From Todiramphus chloris collaris (lineage: Eukaryota; Chordata; Aves; Coraciiformes; Alcedinidae): a DNA stretch of 64,000 bases. Both the position numbers and the translations under genes were made by a program. The stretch's first letter is position 1, and every line of letters starts with the position of its first letter. This document shows positions 12,301-22,110 of the stretch, piece by piece. Below the pieces are notes generated by a model that was not told the origin of the DNA, ran no database searches, and saw only the letters and a program-made list of their open reading frames with translations. The DNA lies in assembly GCA_025345505.1 (NCBI GenBank), contig JANVCC010000018.1:37315203-37379202 (forward strand), read 5' to 3'.

Positions 12301-15300
12301 ACTACTGCTAAAACAACTTTTGTTAATAATAAAGGCTCATCTAACTGGGCTAAACTCAAGTTCATCTGCCTTTTTCTTCCCCCCCCTTTTTTTTTCCTTC
12401 TCCTGTCCCTAATGCAGACAGTAAAATCTATACACAACATGTAAATATTTAAAAACACCTCGTGGACATCTGTGATCTAAAAACGACAAGTTTAATCTTA
12501 AGCATTTAAGTATTAGTATCAGGACAACTGCTTATAAGCCAGTGTTCCTAAAAAAAAAAACAAAAAAAGAAAAAGAAAACTTACCAGTTTAACAGCTTCC
12601 TGAGCTGCCTCTTTAGTACAAAAAGTGACAAAAGCATATCCTCTATTTAGACCAGTTAGTGGATCCATCATTAAGCGGAGATCCCATATAGGGCCAGCTT
12701 TCTCAAATAGCGGAACAAGTTCATCTTCAAACAAGTCTCTTGGAATCTTGCCCACAAATATCTGCAACAGACGTACAGAGTGTTGTTAATAAAAAAATAC
12801 TTCCAGTGAGTAAGAATACATCTACATAAACATCTCAGCCTTCTTACCTCTGTACCAACAGAAGGTTGCTGTCCTGAATATACAGACTCTGGAGGAGGTC
12901 CACCGTACTTTCTCTGTCCAGTAGTCACATCGAGAGTGTAGCTGGTTCTCTCCAAGAGTGCCTTCAAGTAATAAACTTAAAATTGTAAAATCATATACAA
13001 ATTGAGCTAGTTTAGATACACTTTATGCACAGACAAGCTTCTAATTCCTCTTAAACTGCACTGCTTTGAAACTCCCATCAGCAAACAAGCCTACTGCTAG
13101 TACTTCACCAAGGAACTTGCAAAACAATTATTAAAACTATCAGGTAAAGAAACACTGCTAGAAAAATCAAAGAGTTACAGTTTACCAATTCCTTCATTTT
13201 CATACAAAAAAAAAGCCCAAGTAATAATTCACATAGTTTTCCAATTCCTTCATTTTCACACAAATACACACCAAGAAAACCAAAGTAAAGTAATAGTATA
13301 ACAAGCTTCCCTTTAATTAGATCTTAGTCTGAGCCACTTCTTGTTTTGGCATGTCCAATCCTGCAAACATTTATGCACAGGAGTTCCCTTCACTTAATGA
13401 GATTACTCACAAGTGTGAAGTTATAGAACACATGTTTAAGTGCTTACACCCTTGGAACACTGTACTGACTGCTTCAGGTATCCAGCCACTGAAGTGGTAG
13501 TGCTAATTCCCTTCCCCTATCCCCCCCCTCACTCTCAAATTCACTGGGGGTACGTCCAGCATCCCAGCACAACTGATCCTCACTATAATCACTGCATACA
13601 GTTACAGATATACTACCAATTTCAAATGTTAGATGAAATTCAGCATGCAAATATATAATGAGAAACTCCTCTGAAATTAGTCTCTTAATCATTTTGTACA
13701 AAGAAAATCTACCCTACACATAAAGAAAGCCTATTAAACAAGCCTAATCAATAGTTATTTCACAACTGGAAAACTGCAAAGTTATTTTAAACGCTGTAGC
13801 CATCAGCAATAAAAGCTACATTAGTTAAGTTTGTTAGAAAAGTCCTCTTGTTGTTGTTTTATGTGGTAGTGAAAAAATCCCTACCAGGTTTGGTTTCATT
13901 TTACAATTAAGGGCATCCCAGCCTCTAAGTCAGAAGAAAAACAATTTTCTGGTTTCAGAAGCTACATAATTATTTGTAAAATACAACACGCTGATTTTGC
14001 ACGTTACACGTGAAAAGTTAAAGATGAAAGATTCTCTCACTTTTTCAGATATTAACTAAGCACGCATAGATGGTTTCCCTCTCCTTTAGCTTTGGTAAAA
14101 TTACTAATCACAGAATTTTAATATAAACTGTAGTATGCCCAGCTCTTGAGACAGCAGTCTGCTGCTAGCAGAAGGCTTGGTCCAACAAATAACGTGTCTA
14201 TTACCAAGACAGTTTGGGGTATAGTTTATCAGCACAGTGATTAGGTCATAAAAAGTGGGCTAATGCCTAAATCCATGACAATCTGTTGTGTTTCGGGGTT
14301 TTTTTTTCCAGACATATGGGGTATATCCTCCTTACCATGGAGTTGCTTTGAAGGGGAAAAAAAACCCAAAACACACACAAAAACAACCACCAGCAGCTGA
14401 AGTTATGCATCCTGAACTCAAAGATCTATGCTAACAAGCTTCCAAACACTTTTCACTAGGAAACAGTGTAACTGTCTCGCCTAGACATAAAGCAAACAGT
14501 AACATCTTTTTCACCTTTATACACACTCACTAATTCACAGTACGCTCACTTTCCTCTTGAGGAGGAAGCGTAAAATAAAAATGCCAGTGAGAGCCTTCAA
14601 TAGTAACATAAAATTTAAAATACTCTTTTTGAGAAAAGCACAATTCCAAAAGAATCAAGGTATCTGCCATAACAGCTTTGAAAAACCACAGACAAACATC
14701 ACAACTTTCATCTTTTAGACACATACCTTGATTTTTGCCTCATCTGGTCCTTTGCTAGAATCTGCCACCTTGGTCCCCTGTTTTTCCCTCTGCCTGTATG
14801 TCTTCATGACTCCACATAAAAAGGCACTTTTGTTCTGCAAAAGATATATTCATCTTCAGTTCTGAAAATATGACAAGCCAGAATCTAATTTCACCTTGAA
14901 CCCATACAGTGCGCATTTTACATATCACATAGGGATCACAGAAGAGACTTAAGCAAACCTCTTGCCAGTTAACTAGCAGTTCATCCCTCAACAATTATAT
15001 TCTGAACTGATTAACATTACCTGAACATGTGAGAGATCACTGTCTTTAAACTGCTGAAGCACTGCCAATGCACCTTCTTCATTAAATTCCTTTAAAGCTT
15101 CAATAGCTCTTTCATCTAGATCACTATGTGCAACTAGCCCTAGAGAAAAGACAAAAAATTACTAATTATATTTGTGTGCAGCAATTTTTGTTTAACCACA
15201 TTTAACACATCTAACAGGTTTCAATGACCCCTAAATCAATCACTGATTAACATAAGTTACTATACCTATGAACTTAGTCCTCTTAAAGATAAAAAATTAT

Positions 15301-16166
15301 TTAAGTGTATTTAACCTTGTTTTTTTAATCAGAAAGTGTCACAAAAGTTAAGATTCAGAGTAACGGTTACTGCATTTATGTGTTTGATTTCTGTGAAACC
15401 CAGATGTTACACAGGCCAAGTTTAATTTTCAATATCCTGAAGCTAAATTCAGAAGGATCCATCAAAACCTAACAGCTTGCCTAGCAATGATACCTTGGTA
15501 CATTTTGAGAAGACTATAAAACCAAATAAACTGCAGCACTAAAAGCAACCACCACAAGCCAAAAAAAAAATCATGCTAAAAAATGCTAGCAATTACCATG
15601 TCTGAGAGAAACAATACCATAACCTTTGCATTTATGAGCCCAAATACTATGCCACAAACTATCATTTATGTGAGATGAATACCAAGGCTTCAGTTACTTA
15701 CACCTACCTACAACTACTGTAGAAAATGCACAACGACCACATCACCTACTCTTCCTTAAAATCATATGTTGCCTATTCCAGCTGTTGCTATGGTCACCTG
15801 CATACATTCCCACCCCTCAGACCAAGTAACCTGGCCCAAGACTGTTCCCTAAAAAACTCTGTGACAAATTAAAGCACTGAATAGACAACATCCACAGATT
15901 TTTGATAAGACTGCAGTTCCCATACTTTTGGAAACCACAAAAAGTTGCTATTTTAGCCCAAAGACAGCAGAATCCAATAAAATATTCTAAGTGTAGTTTT
16001 GCAAGTTTTACATCTTACCTGCAACGTAAATTTCATCTAGTTTTTCAGCAACTTTCTGTGGTAAACCAGCATCAAGCAATGTCTGGAAATGCTCAGAATG
16101 GGTAACTGCAGCAGAAGTATCCATGGGCTCTTCAGTACCATTCCCATTAACATGTTCAGTAGCCAT
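182..16166 (-). CDS. SYNCRIP: SYNCRIP (hnRNP Q), 5' part of gene, nine coding exons
   Basis: This is the heterogeneous nuclear ribonucleoprotein Q gene, an RNA-binding protein acting in splicing, mRNA stability, mRNA transport and translation, found in nucleus and cytoplasm. Reading right to left, coding exons are 16166-16019, 15139-15021, 14834-14727, 12961-12848, 12761-12585, 7786-7651, 6759-6554, 1755-1606 and 303-182. All junctions are AG/GT and all phases agree, giving about 426 codons without a stop. The product begins [18 protein letters not shown], which separates it from the paralogue HNRNPR. Domain order is the acidic N-terminal domain (about residues 20-105), then RRM1 (about 162-240), RRM2 (about 243-325) and RRM3 (about 338-408). 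RNP motifs such as [16 protein letters not shown] and DYAFIHF are visible. The last visible exon ends in the basic linker after RRM3; the RGG/Tyr-rich C-terminus is outside the window. The protein appears nearly identical to my recollection of human SYNCRIP, so it is almost certainly functional. Confidence 0.97.
304..1605 (-). other. SYNCRIP intron 8-9
   Basis: A 1.3-kb AT-rich intron. It contains short A-rich and CA-rich stretches near 780-870 but no recognisable gene or transposon. A weak donor-like CAG/GTGATT on the minus strand near 1290 has no convincing acceptor partner. Confidence 0.7.
1606..1755 (-). CDS. SYNCRIP: SYNCRIP coding exon 8 (RRM3)
   Basis: The 150-nt, phase 0-0 exon starts after a T-rich tract and TAG, and ends with AAG before GTAAGTGC. 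It codes for [13 protein letters not shown] (RNP2 is LFVRNL) through [15 protein letters not shown], the core of RRM3. Both flanking splice sites are strong. Confidence 0.96.
5512..5548 (-). other. Candidate frame-breaking cassette exon in SYNCRIP
   Basis: On the minus strand the tract ATTCTTTCTTTCCCAG (AG at 5550-5549) leads into 37 nt that end in TTGCAG, followed by GTAAAA. Both splice sites are well formed, and the pyrimidine tract is as good as those of the constitutive exons. If included between the RRM2 exon (phase 0 end) and the RRM3 exon, the 37 nt shift the frame. The RRM3 exon is then read in a frame that stops near 1628, with later junctions downstream, so the message would be a target for nonsense-mediated decay. 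This is inferred from splice motifs only. Confidence 0.45.
6086..6114. promoter_or_regulatory. Pair of CRE-like sites inside SYNCRIP intron
   Basis: A perfect palindromic cAMP response element, TGACGTCA, lies at 6107-6114. A one-mismatch copy, TGACGTCT, starts 21 bp before it at 6086, two helical turns away. Such sites bind CREB/ATF proteins. CpG-containing sites are rare in this AT-rich intron, so the pair may mark an intronic enhancer, but chance is possible. Confidence 0.3.
6554..6759 (-). CDS. SYNCRIP: SYNCRIP coding exon 7 (RRM2)
   Basis: The 206-nt exon starts after AATTTCAG and ends with the codons for MAK before GTAATAAAG. It holds RNP1 of RRM2 (RGFCFLEY) and the conserved stretch [17 protein letters not shown]. 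The sequence reads GNVVTVEW; I recall GNVGTVEW in some human records, so this position may vary. Confidence 0.95.
6760..7650 (-). other. SYNCRIP intron 6-7
   Basis: A 0.9-kb intron that splits RRM2. Apart from the 26-nt exon candidate at 7107-7132 I see nothing in it. Confidence 0.7.
7107..7132 (-). other. Candidate frame-breaking cassette exon in SYNCRIP RRM2 intron
   Basis: On the minus strand CTGCTCTCTTGTTTAG (AG at 7134-7133) is followed by 26 nt ending CATGCTG and the donor GTAAGTGG. The donor matches the consensus at GTAAGT. The exon joins in phase with the previous exon and would add nine codons (DIHGKKHML), but shifts the frame of the next exon, which then reaches a stop within RRM2. 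Inclusion would therefore make a truncated or decayed message. No transcript evidence is available here. Confidence 0.45.
7651..7786 (-). CDS. SYNCRIP: SYNCRIP coding exon 6 (RRM1 end, RRM2 start)
   Basis: The 136-nt exon starts after TTTTTCTTTCAG and ends before GTAAGTCAAT, leaving one base of a split glutamate codon. It codes for [20 protein letters not shown], which ends RRM1, and for [20 protein letters not shown], which holds RNP2 of RRM2. There is an isoleucine-valine change (QIVEEF) against the human QILEEF I remember. Confidence 0.95.
9160..9397 (+). mobile_element. CR1 LINE 3' fragment
   Basis: The stretch matches the family pattern of the chicken repeat 1 (CR1) 3' end: an 'aacactggaacaggcttcc' segment, 'agagaggtggccgatgcccc', 'gggctagatgacc' and a terminal 'attactctattct'. 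The element is 5'-truncated, as is usual for CR1, and diverged from the consensus as I remember it. It lies antisense to SYNCRIP in an intron. It contains a 20-bp tandem duplication at 9171-9210. Confidence 0.85.
9171..9210. repeat. 20-bp tandem duplication within CR1
   Basis: Two adjacent copies of 'cattaggaaacacttcttt' plus one base (9171-9190 and 9191-9210) differ only at the last base (g against a). The low divergence indicates a duplication much younger than the CR1 copy. Confidence 0.85.
12585..12761 (-). CDS. SYNCRIP: SYNCRIP coding exon 5 (RRM1)
   Basis: The 177-nt, phase 0-0 exon codes for most of RRM1. RNP2 is IFVGKI and RNP1 is RGYAFVTF, so the aromatic RNA-contact positions are intact. 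It ends at AVKL before GTAAGTTTTC. The donor is followed by a long A-rich intronic tract on the plus strand (T-rich in the transcript). Confidence 0.96.
12848..12961 (-). CDS. SYNCRIP: SYNCRIP coding exon 4 (linker before RRM1)
   Basis: The 114-nt, phase 0-0 exon codes for [20 protein letters not shown] through PSVGTE. The acceptor is CTTGAAG and the donor GTAAGAAG. Only 86 bp of intron separate it from the next exon, the shortest intron visible in the gene. Confidence 0.95.
12962..14726 (-). other. SYNCRIP intron 3-4
   Basis: A 1.8-kb AT-rich intron. It holds two partial copies of a 'ccaattccttcattttca' motif (13185 and 13241). I see no exon of ordinary size. A 10-nt micro-exon-like motif at 14336-14345 is discussed among the rejected items. 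Confidence 0.65.
13185..13258. repeat. Short direct repeat, 56 bp apart
   Basis: The motif ccaattccttcattttca starts at 13185 and again at 13241, each followed by an acacaaa-like stretch. This suggests a local duplication of about 56 bp that has since diverged. Confidence 0.6.
14727..14834 (-). CDS. SYNCRIP: SYNCRIP coding exon 3
   Basis: The 108-nt, phase 0-0 exon starts after TTTTGCAG and ends before GTATGTG. It codes for [18 protein letters not shown] through DEAKIK, the end of the N-terminal domain. Since its length is divisible by three, it could be skipped without a frame change. Confidence 0.95.
15021..15139 (-). CDS. SYNCRIP: SYNCRIP coding exon 2 (N-terminal acidic domain)
   Basis: The 119-nt exon starts after CTAG at 15141-15140 and ends before GTAATG. 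It completes the split glycine codon and codes for [18 protein letters not shown] and onward to SHVQ. This is the middle of the N-terminal unit shared by hnRNP Q and hnRNP R. Confidence 0.95.
15140..16018 (-). other. SYNCRIP intron 1-2 (coding numbering)
   Basis: A 0.9-kb AT-rich intron between the first two coding exons. I see nothing further in it. Confidence 0.7.
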
Positions 16167-16178
16167 GTTTCCAGATAT
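16019..16178 (-). CDS. SYNCRIP: SYNCRIP exon with start codon
   Basis: The exon opens after a 3' splice site (AG at 16180-16179) with 12 nt of 5'UTR, then ATG at 16166-16164. It ends at 16019 before GTAAGATG. It codes for the first 49 residues plus one base, including the stretch [20 protein letters not shown] that starts the acidic N-terminal domain. Because an acceptor precedes the ATG, the true first exon is noncoding and lies upstream in the CpG island. Confidence 0.95.
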
Positions 16179-17808
16179 CTGTTCAAATGCAATAAGCATC
16201 ATAATTAAGCTACAAATGTTCAAGTAGAACAATTCAAGTGACAATACATGCACCACACTGCCCTATTCACAGGGGGGAAAAAAAAATAATTAAAAAATTG
16301 TAGACCACTTCCCTCATACTTTCTGGCTTTGGAAAATGCACAAAATTCCTCTAAAGAAGCACTAACACAAAGGAAAACCCTAACACCACTGTCTAGCAGG
16401 GGGGGTGGAGGAGGGGGTAGCTTTCACTGCAGGTTTTACACAACCTAGCCAGACACTCTGACTCACCTCCCTCTCTCTCTGTCTCTCTAACACACTCCCT
16501 AAGTGCCTCTGAACAAGTTAGAAATGGAGCAAGAAGCCAATGGCGGGGGTGGGAGGAAAAGCAAACCCGCCACATGCAACCGCCGCTACCGCGATACCGT
16601 CACTGACACCCGCTGCTGCCTCCACCTCCCGTTGCAAACTCTCTGCCCCCCGAAGCGAACCGCCTTTCCAGGCCTCAGGCGCAGCCGGGATCCCTAGTCG
16701 CCTTCACTCCGGTGTCGGCCGGGCAAGCGAGAGGAACAAAGCGCTCTTCCCAGTCCGCACCCACCCACAGTGGCGGCGGCAGCAGCGGCAGCCGCCATGA
16801 GCCCGATGGAAACACGTGCTCTGCGCGTTCAGATGTCCTACAACTTCCTCCAGTGACCGACTTCCCCCCCCCACCCCCCACCCCCCCGGCACACTCCCGC
16901 AGGAGGAGCGGCTCCCCCCCACCCCAAGCCCCAGCCATTCCCCACCTCTCACCCTATTCCCCCTGGAAAGCGGTTGCAACACCCCAGCCCTGATTTCACC
17001 ACTCGTCCGGGAGCTCGCGAGGCCTCCCGGCCCCGCCGCCACCCTCCAGCCACACTTCTCTCCGAAACAATGCAGGGGCCCGCCGCCAGCCCCGTCTCCC
17101 AGCCGGGAAACGCCGCTGCCCGCCGCCCACCTCCTCACGACGTGACCGAGAGCACGCGAGAGCCGAGCGGCCCCCCCTCCCCACGCACACGCCGGGCACC
17201 GAGGTCGCGGCTCGCCCCGCTGCGGAGCGGCTCCCCCCCAGCCCCTCACGGGCAATGAATGGAGCGGCGGAGCCGGCAGGACAATGAGGCGAGAGCCACG
17301 CGCCCCGCGCAGGGACGGCCCGGGGACCGCCGGCCGCCGCCGCCTCCCCAGGGCTGGCCAACTACCGGGCCTAGCGCGCGGGCACCGGCCCGGCCCGGCC
17401 TGGCCGCCCCCCGCCCGACAGTAGCGGCCACGAAGGCAGCTCGCTCCTCCACCCATCACGCAGCGCCCGGCAGCCGGGCTTCGGCCCGACAGCGCTGCAG
17501 GGCCCCAGCGTGCGCTTCGCGCCCCGCCCGCCAGCTCTCCTCCGCCGCCTCAACCCCCCTCAGCCGCCCGGCCCGGCCCTGCCCCGGCCCGCTCCCACCC
17601 TGCTCCACGGGCGGCTACCGCCGCTCCGAGCCGCGGCGAGCCCGAGCCCCGCCGGCTTACCCGCCGGCGCCCAGCGCCTGACCTGTCGCTGCGGGGGTGA
17701 AACGCCGTGCGAAGGGGCTCGGGGCGCGGCTAGCGGCTCGGCGTGCTGAGGAGCTGCCCCCCTTCTCCGCTCCCTTGGTGTGTCCGGACAGTGTGCTGGA
17801 GCTGGCGT

Positions 17809-17819
17809 AAAATGGCGGC
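17809..17819 (+). promoter_or_regulatory. YY1-like site near SYNCRIP transcription start
   Basis: AAAATGGCGGC matches the core AANATGGCGGC pattern of YY1 sites, which often sit at starts of CpG-island genes. It lies about 130-150 bp upstream of the two candidate first-exon donors near 17661-17683, so it would fit a start nearby. The match is by motif only. Confidence 0.4.
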
Positions 17820-17914
17820 CGCTCGAGCGCTCACGCCGCTGCTGGCACCAACCCCAGCCCCTTCCACTCGGCTCCGGGGGGGGGCGGGAGGGGAAGGGAG
17901 GGGGGAGGGAGGGA

Positions 17915-18014
17915 NNNNNNNNNNNNNNNNNNNNNNNNNNNNNNNNNNNNNNNNNNNNNNNNNNNNNNNNNNNNNNNNNNNNNNNNNNNNNNNNNNNNNN
18001 NNNNNNNNNNNNNN
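17915..18014. other. Assembly gap (100 N)
   Basis: Exactly 100 N bases, the usual placeholder for a gap of unknown size. It is entered from a G-rich stretch (17876-17914) and left through 16 consecutive G, so real sequence is missing from the core of the CpG island. Confidence 0.99.
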
Positions 18015-18030
18015 GGGGGGGGGGGGGGGG
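18015..18030 (+). repeat. Poly-G run at the gap edge
   Basis: Sixteen consecutive G directly follow the N gap. It may be a true quadruplex-forming tract or a sequencing artefact at a contig end. Confidence 0.8.
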
Positions 18031-18370
18031 AAGAGGAGGAGGCGCCGCGCGCGCTGGCGCAGCCCCAAACCCGGGGTCTCCCAGGCAGTTCCGCAAGGGT
18101 TATCGCCTCGCCCCGCCCGCCGGGCTGCCCGCGCGCGCGCGCGCGGTCTCCCGCCCCGCCCCCGCGCGCGCTCTCAGTTCCCTCCTCTCCTTCCACCGCG
18201 CGCTCCGCGTTCCGTGCTCTCTCTTCCTCCCGCCCGGCCGGAGCGGCAGCCGGCAGGGGCGCGCGGGGCTGGTGCGCGCGGAGGCTGCGCGCGGCCGAGG
18301 GGGGAGGAGGCGGCGGCGGCGGGACGATCCCCGCGGGTGGGGGGGGGGGCGGGGCGGGGCGGCCCCCGCG

Positions 18371-18395
18371 CCCCCCCCCCCCCCCCCCCCCCCCC
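18371..18395 (+). repeat. Poly-C run of 25
   Basis: A run of 25 C (G on the minus strand) within the CpG island, about 360 bp from the gap and preceded by G-rich clusters at 18339-18360. Such tracts can form i-motif/G-quadruplex structures and are hard to sequence, so the exact length is uncertain. Confidence 0.85.
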
Positions 18396-19250
18396 ACGCG
18401 GCCTCTTCCTCGCCGCCCTTGCACCTGTGCGGGCGGTGCGCGAAAACCGGCGCTTGGCGGAGCCGCTCGCCGGGCCGGGCGGGGATTGGGCGAGCGGCCG
18501 TTCCCACGGCACGCAGGTGGCACAAAGGGGACCGCCGCGGCCGGAGGCGGGGAGTCCCGGCCCCGCGGCGGGGGGGGACGGAGGAGACAAAGCCACGCAG
18601 ACAAAGGGAGGGGAGAGCGGCGCTTTTGTGTGGCTGCCGGCCAGCCGGGAAGCCGGCAGCGCTGCGCTCCCGCTGCAGCCGCGCTCAGCCTTCCAGCTTT
18701 GGAGCCGGGAGGCGCCTCACGCCGTGCCCCGAGGGTCGCTCGGGGCTCTTCGCCTCGGGCGGGCTCTGCAGGCCGCCCCGGCGCAAGAGTCGCGCAGAAG
18801 GGAGCGTTTTTCCGTCAGGAAAAGGGGGAGTTCTTTCAGGCGCTGCGCGGGGCGGCGAATCCGCGGGAGCGGCGGCGACGAACGGCACCGGGCGGTGGTC
18901 GAGGGGTGCGTGTGTGCGGTGTGTGTGCGGTGTGTGTGAAGCAGGCAGCAGCCAGGGGTTGCGTGTCACGTAGCTCAGCCGAAGTTCCGCAGCACGCCCC
19001 GGGAAACGAGGCCTTTACACCGGCGGCGTCCTTCGAGCGTCCGCCCGTGGGTGATTGTAACTTTCTCATGCTGGCCTTAGGGGAAGGCGGGACCAACCCC
19101 CCAACGTGTCGTCTGCAGGTCCCCGGCTGGAGATCCTTGTTGCACACTCCTGAACACCAGTGCCTAACACGTGTCACTTGCGCACCTCGCCTGAGAAACT
19201 CGGGCACCAACCTCCTAAGCTCTGCCCCACCTCTAAACTCCAGCTAAAAA

Positions 19251-20445
19251 CAGCGAAAGGAAGGCAGGAAGGCGCACACGGCGTTACTCACTTCCTCAGA
19301 GGCAGCTCAGCAATAAGCTGACCGGTTACTGCTGCCCCTTAGCCCAGCCAAACACCTGCGGTGTAGCTCCAGTGCTTTAAAAATACTTAAACTCGCACAG
19401 TGGACCAAGCACAGGCAACTGTAGAGCTGGTTCCCTGTCAACATATGCATGCTGATGTATAACTAAGTATGCAAAGCAGACAACTGATACTCATCAAGAC
19501 AAGAAAAATCAAGTACTGGATGCAATAAGCATTAAAAACTGAATCACTACACAGGTTAGTCTGAAATGGCAACAAGGTAGCTGTATGCCATCTAATATTT
19601 CAGCCAATTTGTAGTTTGTGTCAATAAAACCAATTTTTTTACTCAACTTTTTTTTCTTTTTAAGTGAAACTTTCTGAAAATATTTTAGTAAAAAGCTTTT
19701 TTTTTTTTTTAAGTGAAAAATTGTGTGGTATTTTTAACTACATAAATGTGGACCCCTCAAAAGTCTATAACTTTCTTTAAAAATACAGCTGTCATCTGGG
19801 CTATGAAAGCAATAGCCTCAAAACCAACATTGGAGAGCATTGCAAATACTGCACCAAAACAAGTTATTTTCTGGCGTTTACTGAAGGTGTTTCAGTGAGG
19901 TGTTTACAATACATATGTGAGCCAGGGTAATACCCAAATTTTATAAATGGATTTGTTCTCTGGAACCAGTGAAAACAGTGAAAAATATGTCATTAACATT
20001 GTCAATCAGTGCATCTAACTATGGGTGGCAAGCTCCTGGGAAAGTAATTCCCGCTTTCAGGCCCATTTTCAGAGGGAACTCTTTTTACACAATTACATTT
20101 TCTTCCACAAAATGGAAGTAAGAAACGATAAAAAAAGACTAGGATAAATGCAGTGAACAGAAAGAGTTGCACCCGTATTTAAAGTCACAGCTGACCCAGA
20201 GTTGCAGCTATCTGATCCTTTGAGATTTTATGTAGAAAGGAGGAAGCAAAGAGCCTGAAGTGCAGTTCCTCTAAGAGTAGCTCAGTTATTAGCCTTAATA
20301 TCAGAAGAACAAAGGCAGAAGTGTTATGCCCAGGAAAAGATCCATGGAATCATAAAATGAGTTCTGGTTTGGGTTTTTTTTTTTTTGATTCATGTACAAC
20401 ATCTCTTGAAAAAACACCCAACCAAGAACATTTGCAGGCACTTAC
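19251..20445. other. Intergenic, AT-rich
   Basis: Sequence between the SYNCRIP CpG island and the orphan exon candidate. It holds two T-rich tracts ending in 'tttttaagtgaaa' (about 19650 and 19700), probably a local duplication. No gene is recognised. Confidence 0.6.
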
Positions 20446-20667
20446 CTGGTGATCTGGATTTATACAAGGAGTTTCAATGCACATGCCTGAAGTTTGACAA
20501 CTTCTCACCATATTAAAAGTTGTGTTAATTCCTAAACTTTTCTGGAATATGAAACTCCTGCCAGCTTCTAGTCCAGTTGTAACCACTGTGGAGCCCCACT
20601 GAAGCCACGGCTGGATGCCTGAGCCTCCCCAGCACATCCAGAGGTTATAACAGGACTGACTACAGAG
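20446..20667 (-). other. Orphan candidate exon with open cysteine-rich frame
   Basis: On the minus strand a pyrimidine-containing acceptor CTTTATCCATGCAG (AG at 20669-20668) and a consensus donor CCAG/GTAAGTG (exon end 20446) enclose 222 nt. The interval is open in a phase 0-0 frame of 74 codons. That frame has seven cysteines and an N-glycosylation-type site (NTT), and the longer open frame (20350-20727) begins with a hydrophobic stretch. I do not recognise the peptide. It could be an exon of an unrecognised gene, an alternative noncoding exon of the upstream SNHG5 transcript, or a chance pairing of splice motifs. Confidence 0.3.
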
Positions 20668-22110
20668 CTGCATGGATAAAGCAGTGAAAAGTAAATTTAA
20701 TTTGACTTTAAGATCAAAAAATCTCATTTTTGCTTTTGAGCTACTTATGAACAGTTGAAGACTTATACCTTAAAGAAAGAAAATCTAGGAGACTCAAGAG
20801 GCATCTTCCCTTCAGTTTCTCTGCTCCCCATTCAGATTGGATGGTATTAGCCTGTCCCAAGTGTGCACACAGTGGGAATTTAGGCTCAGCTGCAGAATTG
20901 GCTACACTTGAGCTACAAACCACACCAGCTACAGAGTTAGAGGAGTTGGATCACCCTGATCACACAGCCAGTGGCGCTGCTTGTAATACCGAAACAAGCC
21001 CCCCATGCTTACATCGGCCACAGCACGATTCTGAAATGATTCAGCCACCCTGAGAAACTCTTGGGGTTTCTCAGCAATACATTTTCCAACCCATTCCTAG
21101 GCCTTAGCCTCCTCAGTAAGGCTGCCATGTTATTAATGTATCCGTGTATTATAAGGATATCTAACTTCAGGAAAGGACTTTGGTCTGACATTTATTCCAT
21201 TTAGGGCACAGCTGGTCACTGGCCTATTTGGCCTTTGAGATGCTTGGTAAAATAAGACTATTTGGGGAAATATCTGTTTAGTTAAAAGTCTGTTTAATTT
21301 GTTCATTCTATCAGTCAGAGGCTCTATGTCTTCAAAGATGGGTTGAGTTACAGAATACAAGGCCTGTGCTTGTTAAGAGAAAAATGCAAGTCAGAAATTA
21401 TCAAAAGATGATGAATCAGATATACAAAATTTTCTTCAGGAGAAAGCTTTTCATAGATAACTGAATGGCTCAATCTTACACTGTAATATGCAGATTTGAG
21501 AGGTCTCCCCTTTAAAAAAGTAACTGACAATCTAAAATGGTCACACTATTTCAGCAAAGAAAGACTAAACTTAAGTAGTGGCAGTATTTTAACATTCTTT
21601 CCAGTTATATCCTTTATGCATCCCCCTCCCAAATCAAACACTCCAGGGCTGACATAAGAGAAAGGCACAACAAAATCAGCAGAAGGTAATTTAGTTCACC
21701 TTCCATTAATACCTTGAGCTTTTTTTCTAATTTAAGTTTGAAGATTTTAAGAGTGTTTTTGAGCCATGGGTTAGACCAGTTGTAGAATTCAGTATATTTT
21801 GCAGCACACCACAGTTTCATGTATAAGTATTGAAAGAGGTGTGGAGGAAGAGAGCACTCTATTTTTGTGTGCACAGAGAACAAACAGTGAAGTCACTTCC
21901 ATGTGTATGTGCCAACTCAAAGCCATCCCAAACTGACTATTATCACTCAGAAACCAGATGCCCAGCCTTCTAAGAAAGAACTATAAATGCCCTATGTTTA
22001 CTGGTAAAAAAGGCAGTGTTAGGAGTTGTTCAGAACCTACAACTTCAACACAGACAAGAGACAAGAGAACAAAATACTGGACTACAAAGTGAGAAGTGGC
22101 ATGGAGAAAA

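Larger units (their letters stand above)
7787..12584 (-). other. SYNCRIP intron 5-6, large
   Basis: A 4.8-kb intron between the RRM1 exon and the RRM1/RRM2 exon. It holds a CR1 fragment at about 9160-9397 (listed separately). A perfect donor-like CAG/GTGAGT on the minus strand at about 10061 lacks a good acceptor. No gene is seen. Confidence 0.7.
16390..19250 (-). promoter_or_regulatory. SYNCRIP: CpG island: SYNCRIP promoter and noncoding first exon
   Basis: The GC content and CpG density rise sharply from about 16.4 kb to 19.2 kb, as in housekeeping promoters. The first coding exon has an acceptor before its ATG, so a noncoding exon must lie here. Candidate 5' splice sites on the minus strand are CGG/GTAAGC (exon end 17661), ACAG/GTCAGG (17683) and GAG/GTGAGT (16467). 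I cannot tell which is used, and more than one 5'UTR is possible. The island contains GC boxes, (GC)n near 18130 and long G and C runs. Long GC-rich open frames on both strands here are best explained by base composition, not genes. Confidence 0.75.

Noticed and set aside
14336..14345. Ten-nt micro-exon motif: T-rich tract, CTTCAAAG, ten bases, then GTAAGG on the minus strand of SYNCRIP intron 3-4
   Set aside because: Both sites look good but a ten-nt exon is below usual limits and would break the frame. More likely chance or a cryptic site.
16704..19247. Several long open reading frames (up to about 400 codons) on both strands of the first CpG island
   Set aside because: They are rich in Pro, Arg, Gly and Ala, overlap one another in many frames, and some run through the N gap. 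This is the effect of GC-rich DNA, which has few stop codons.
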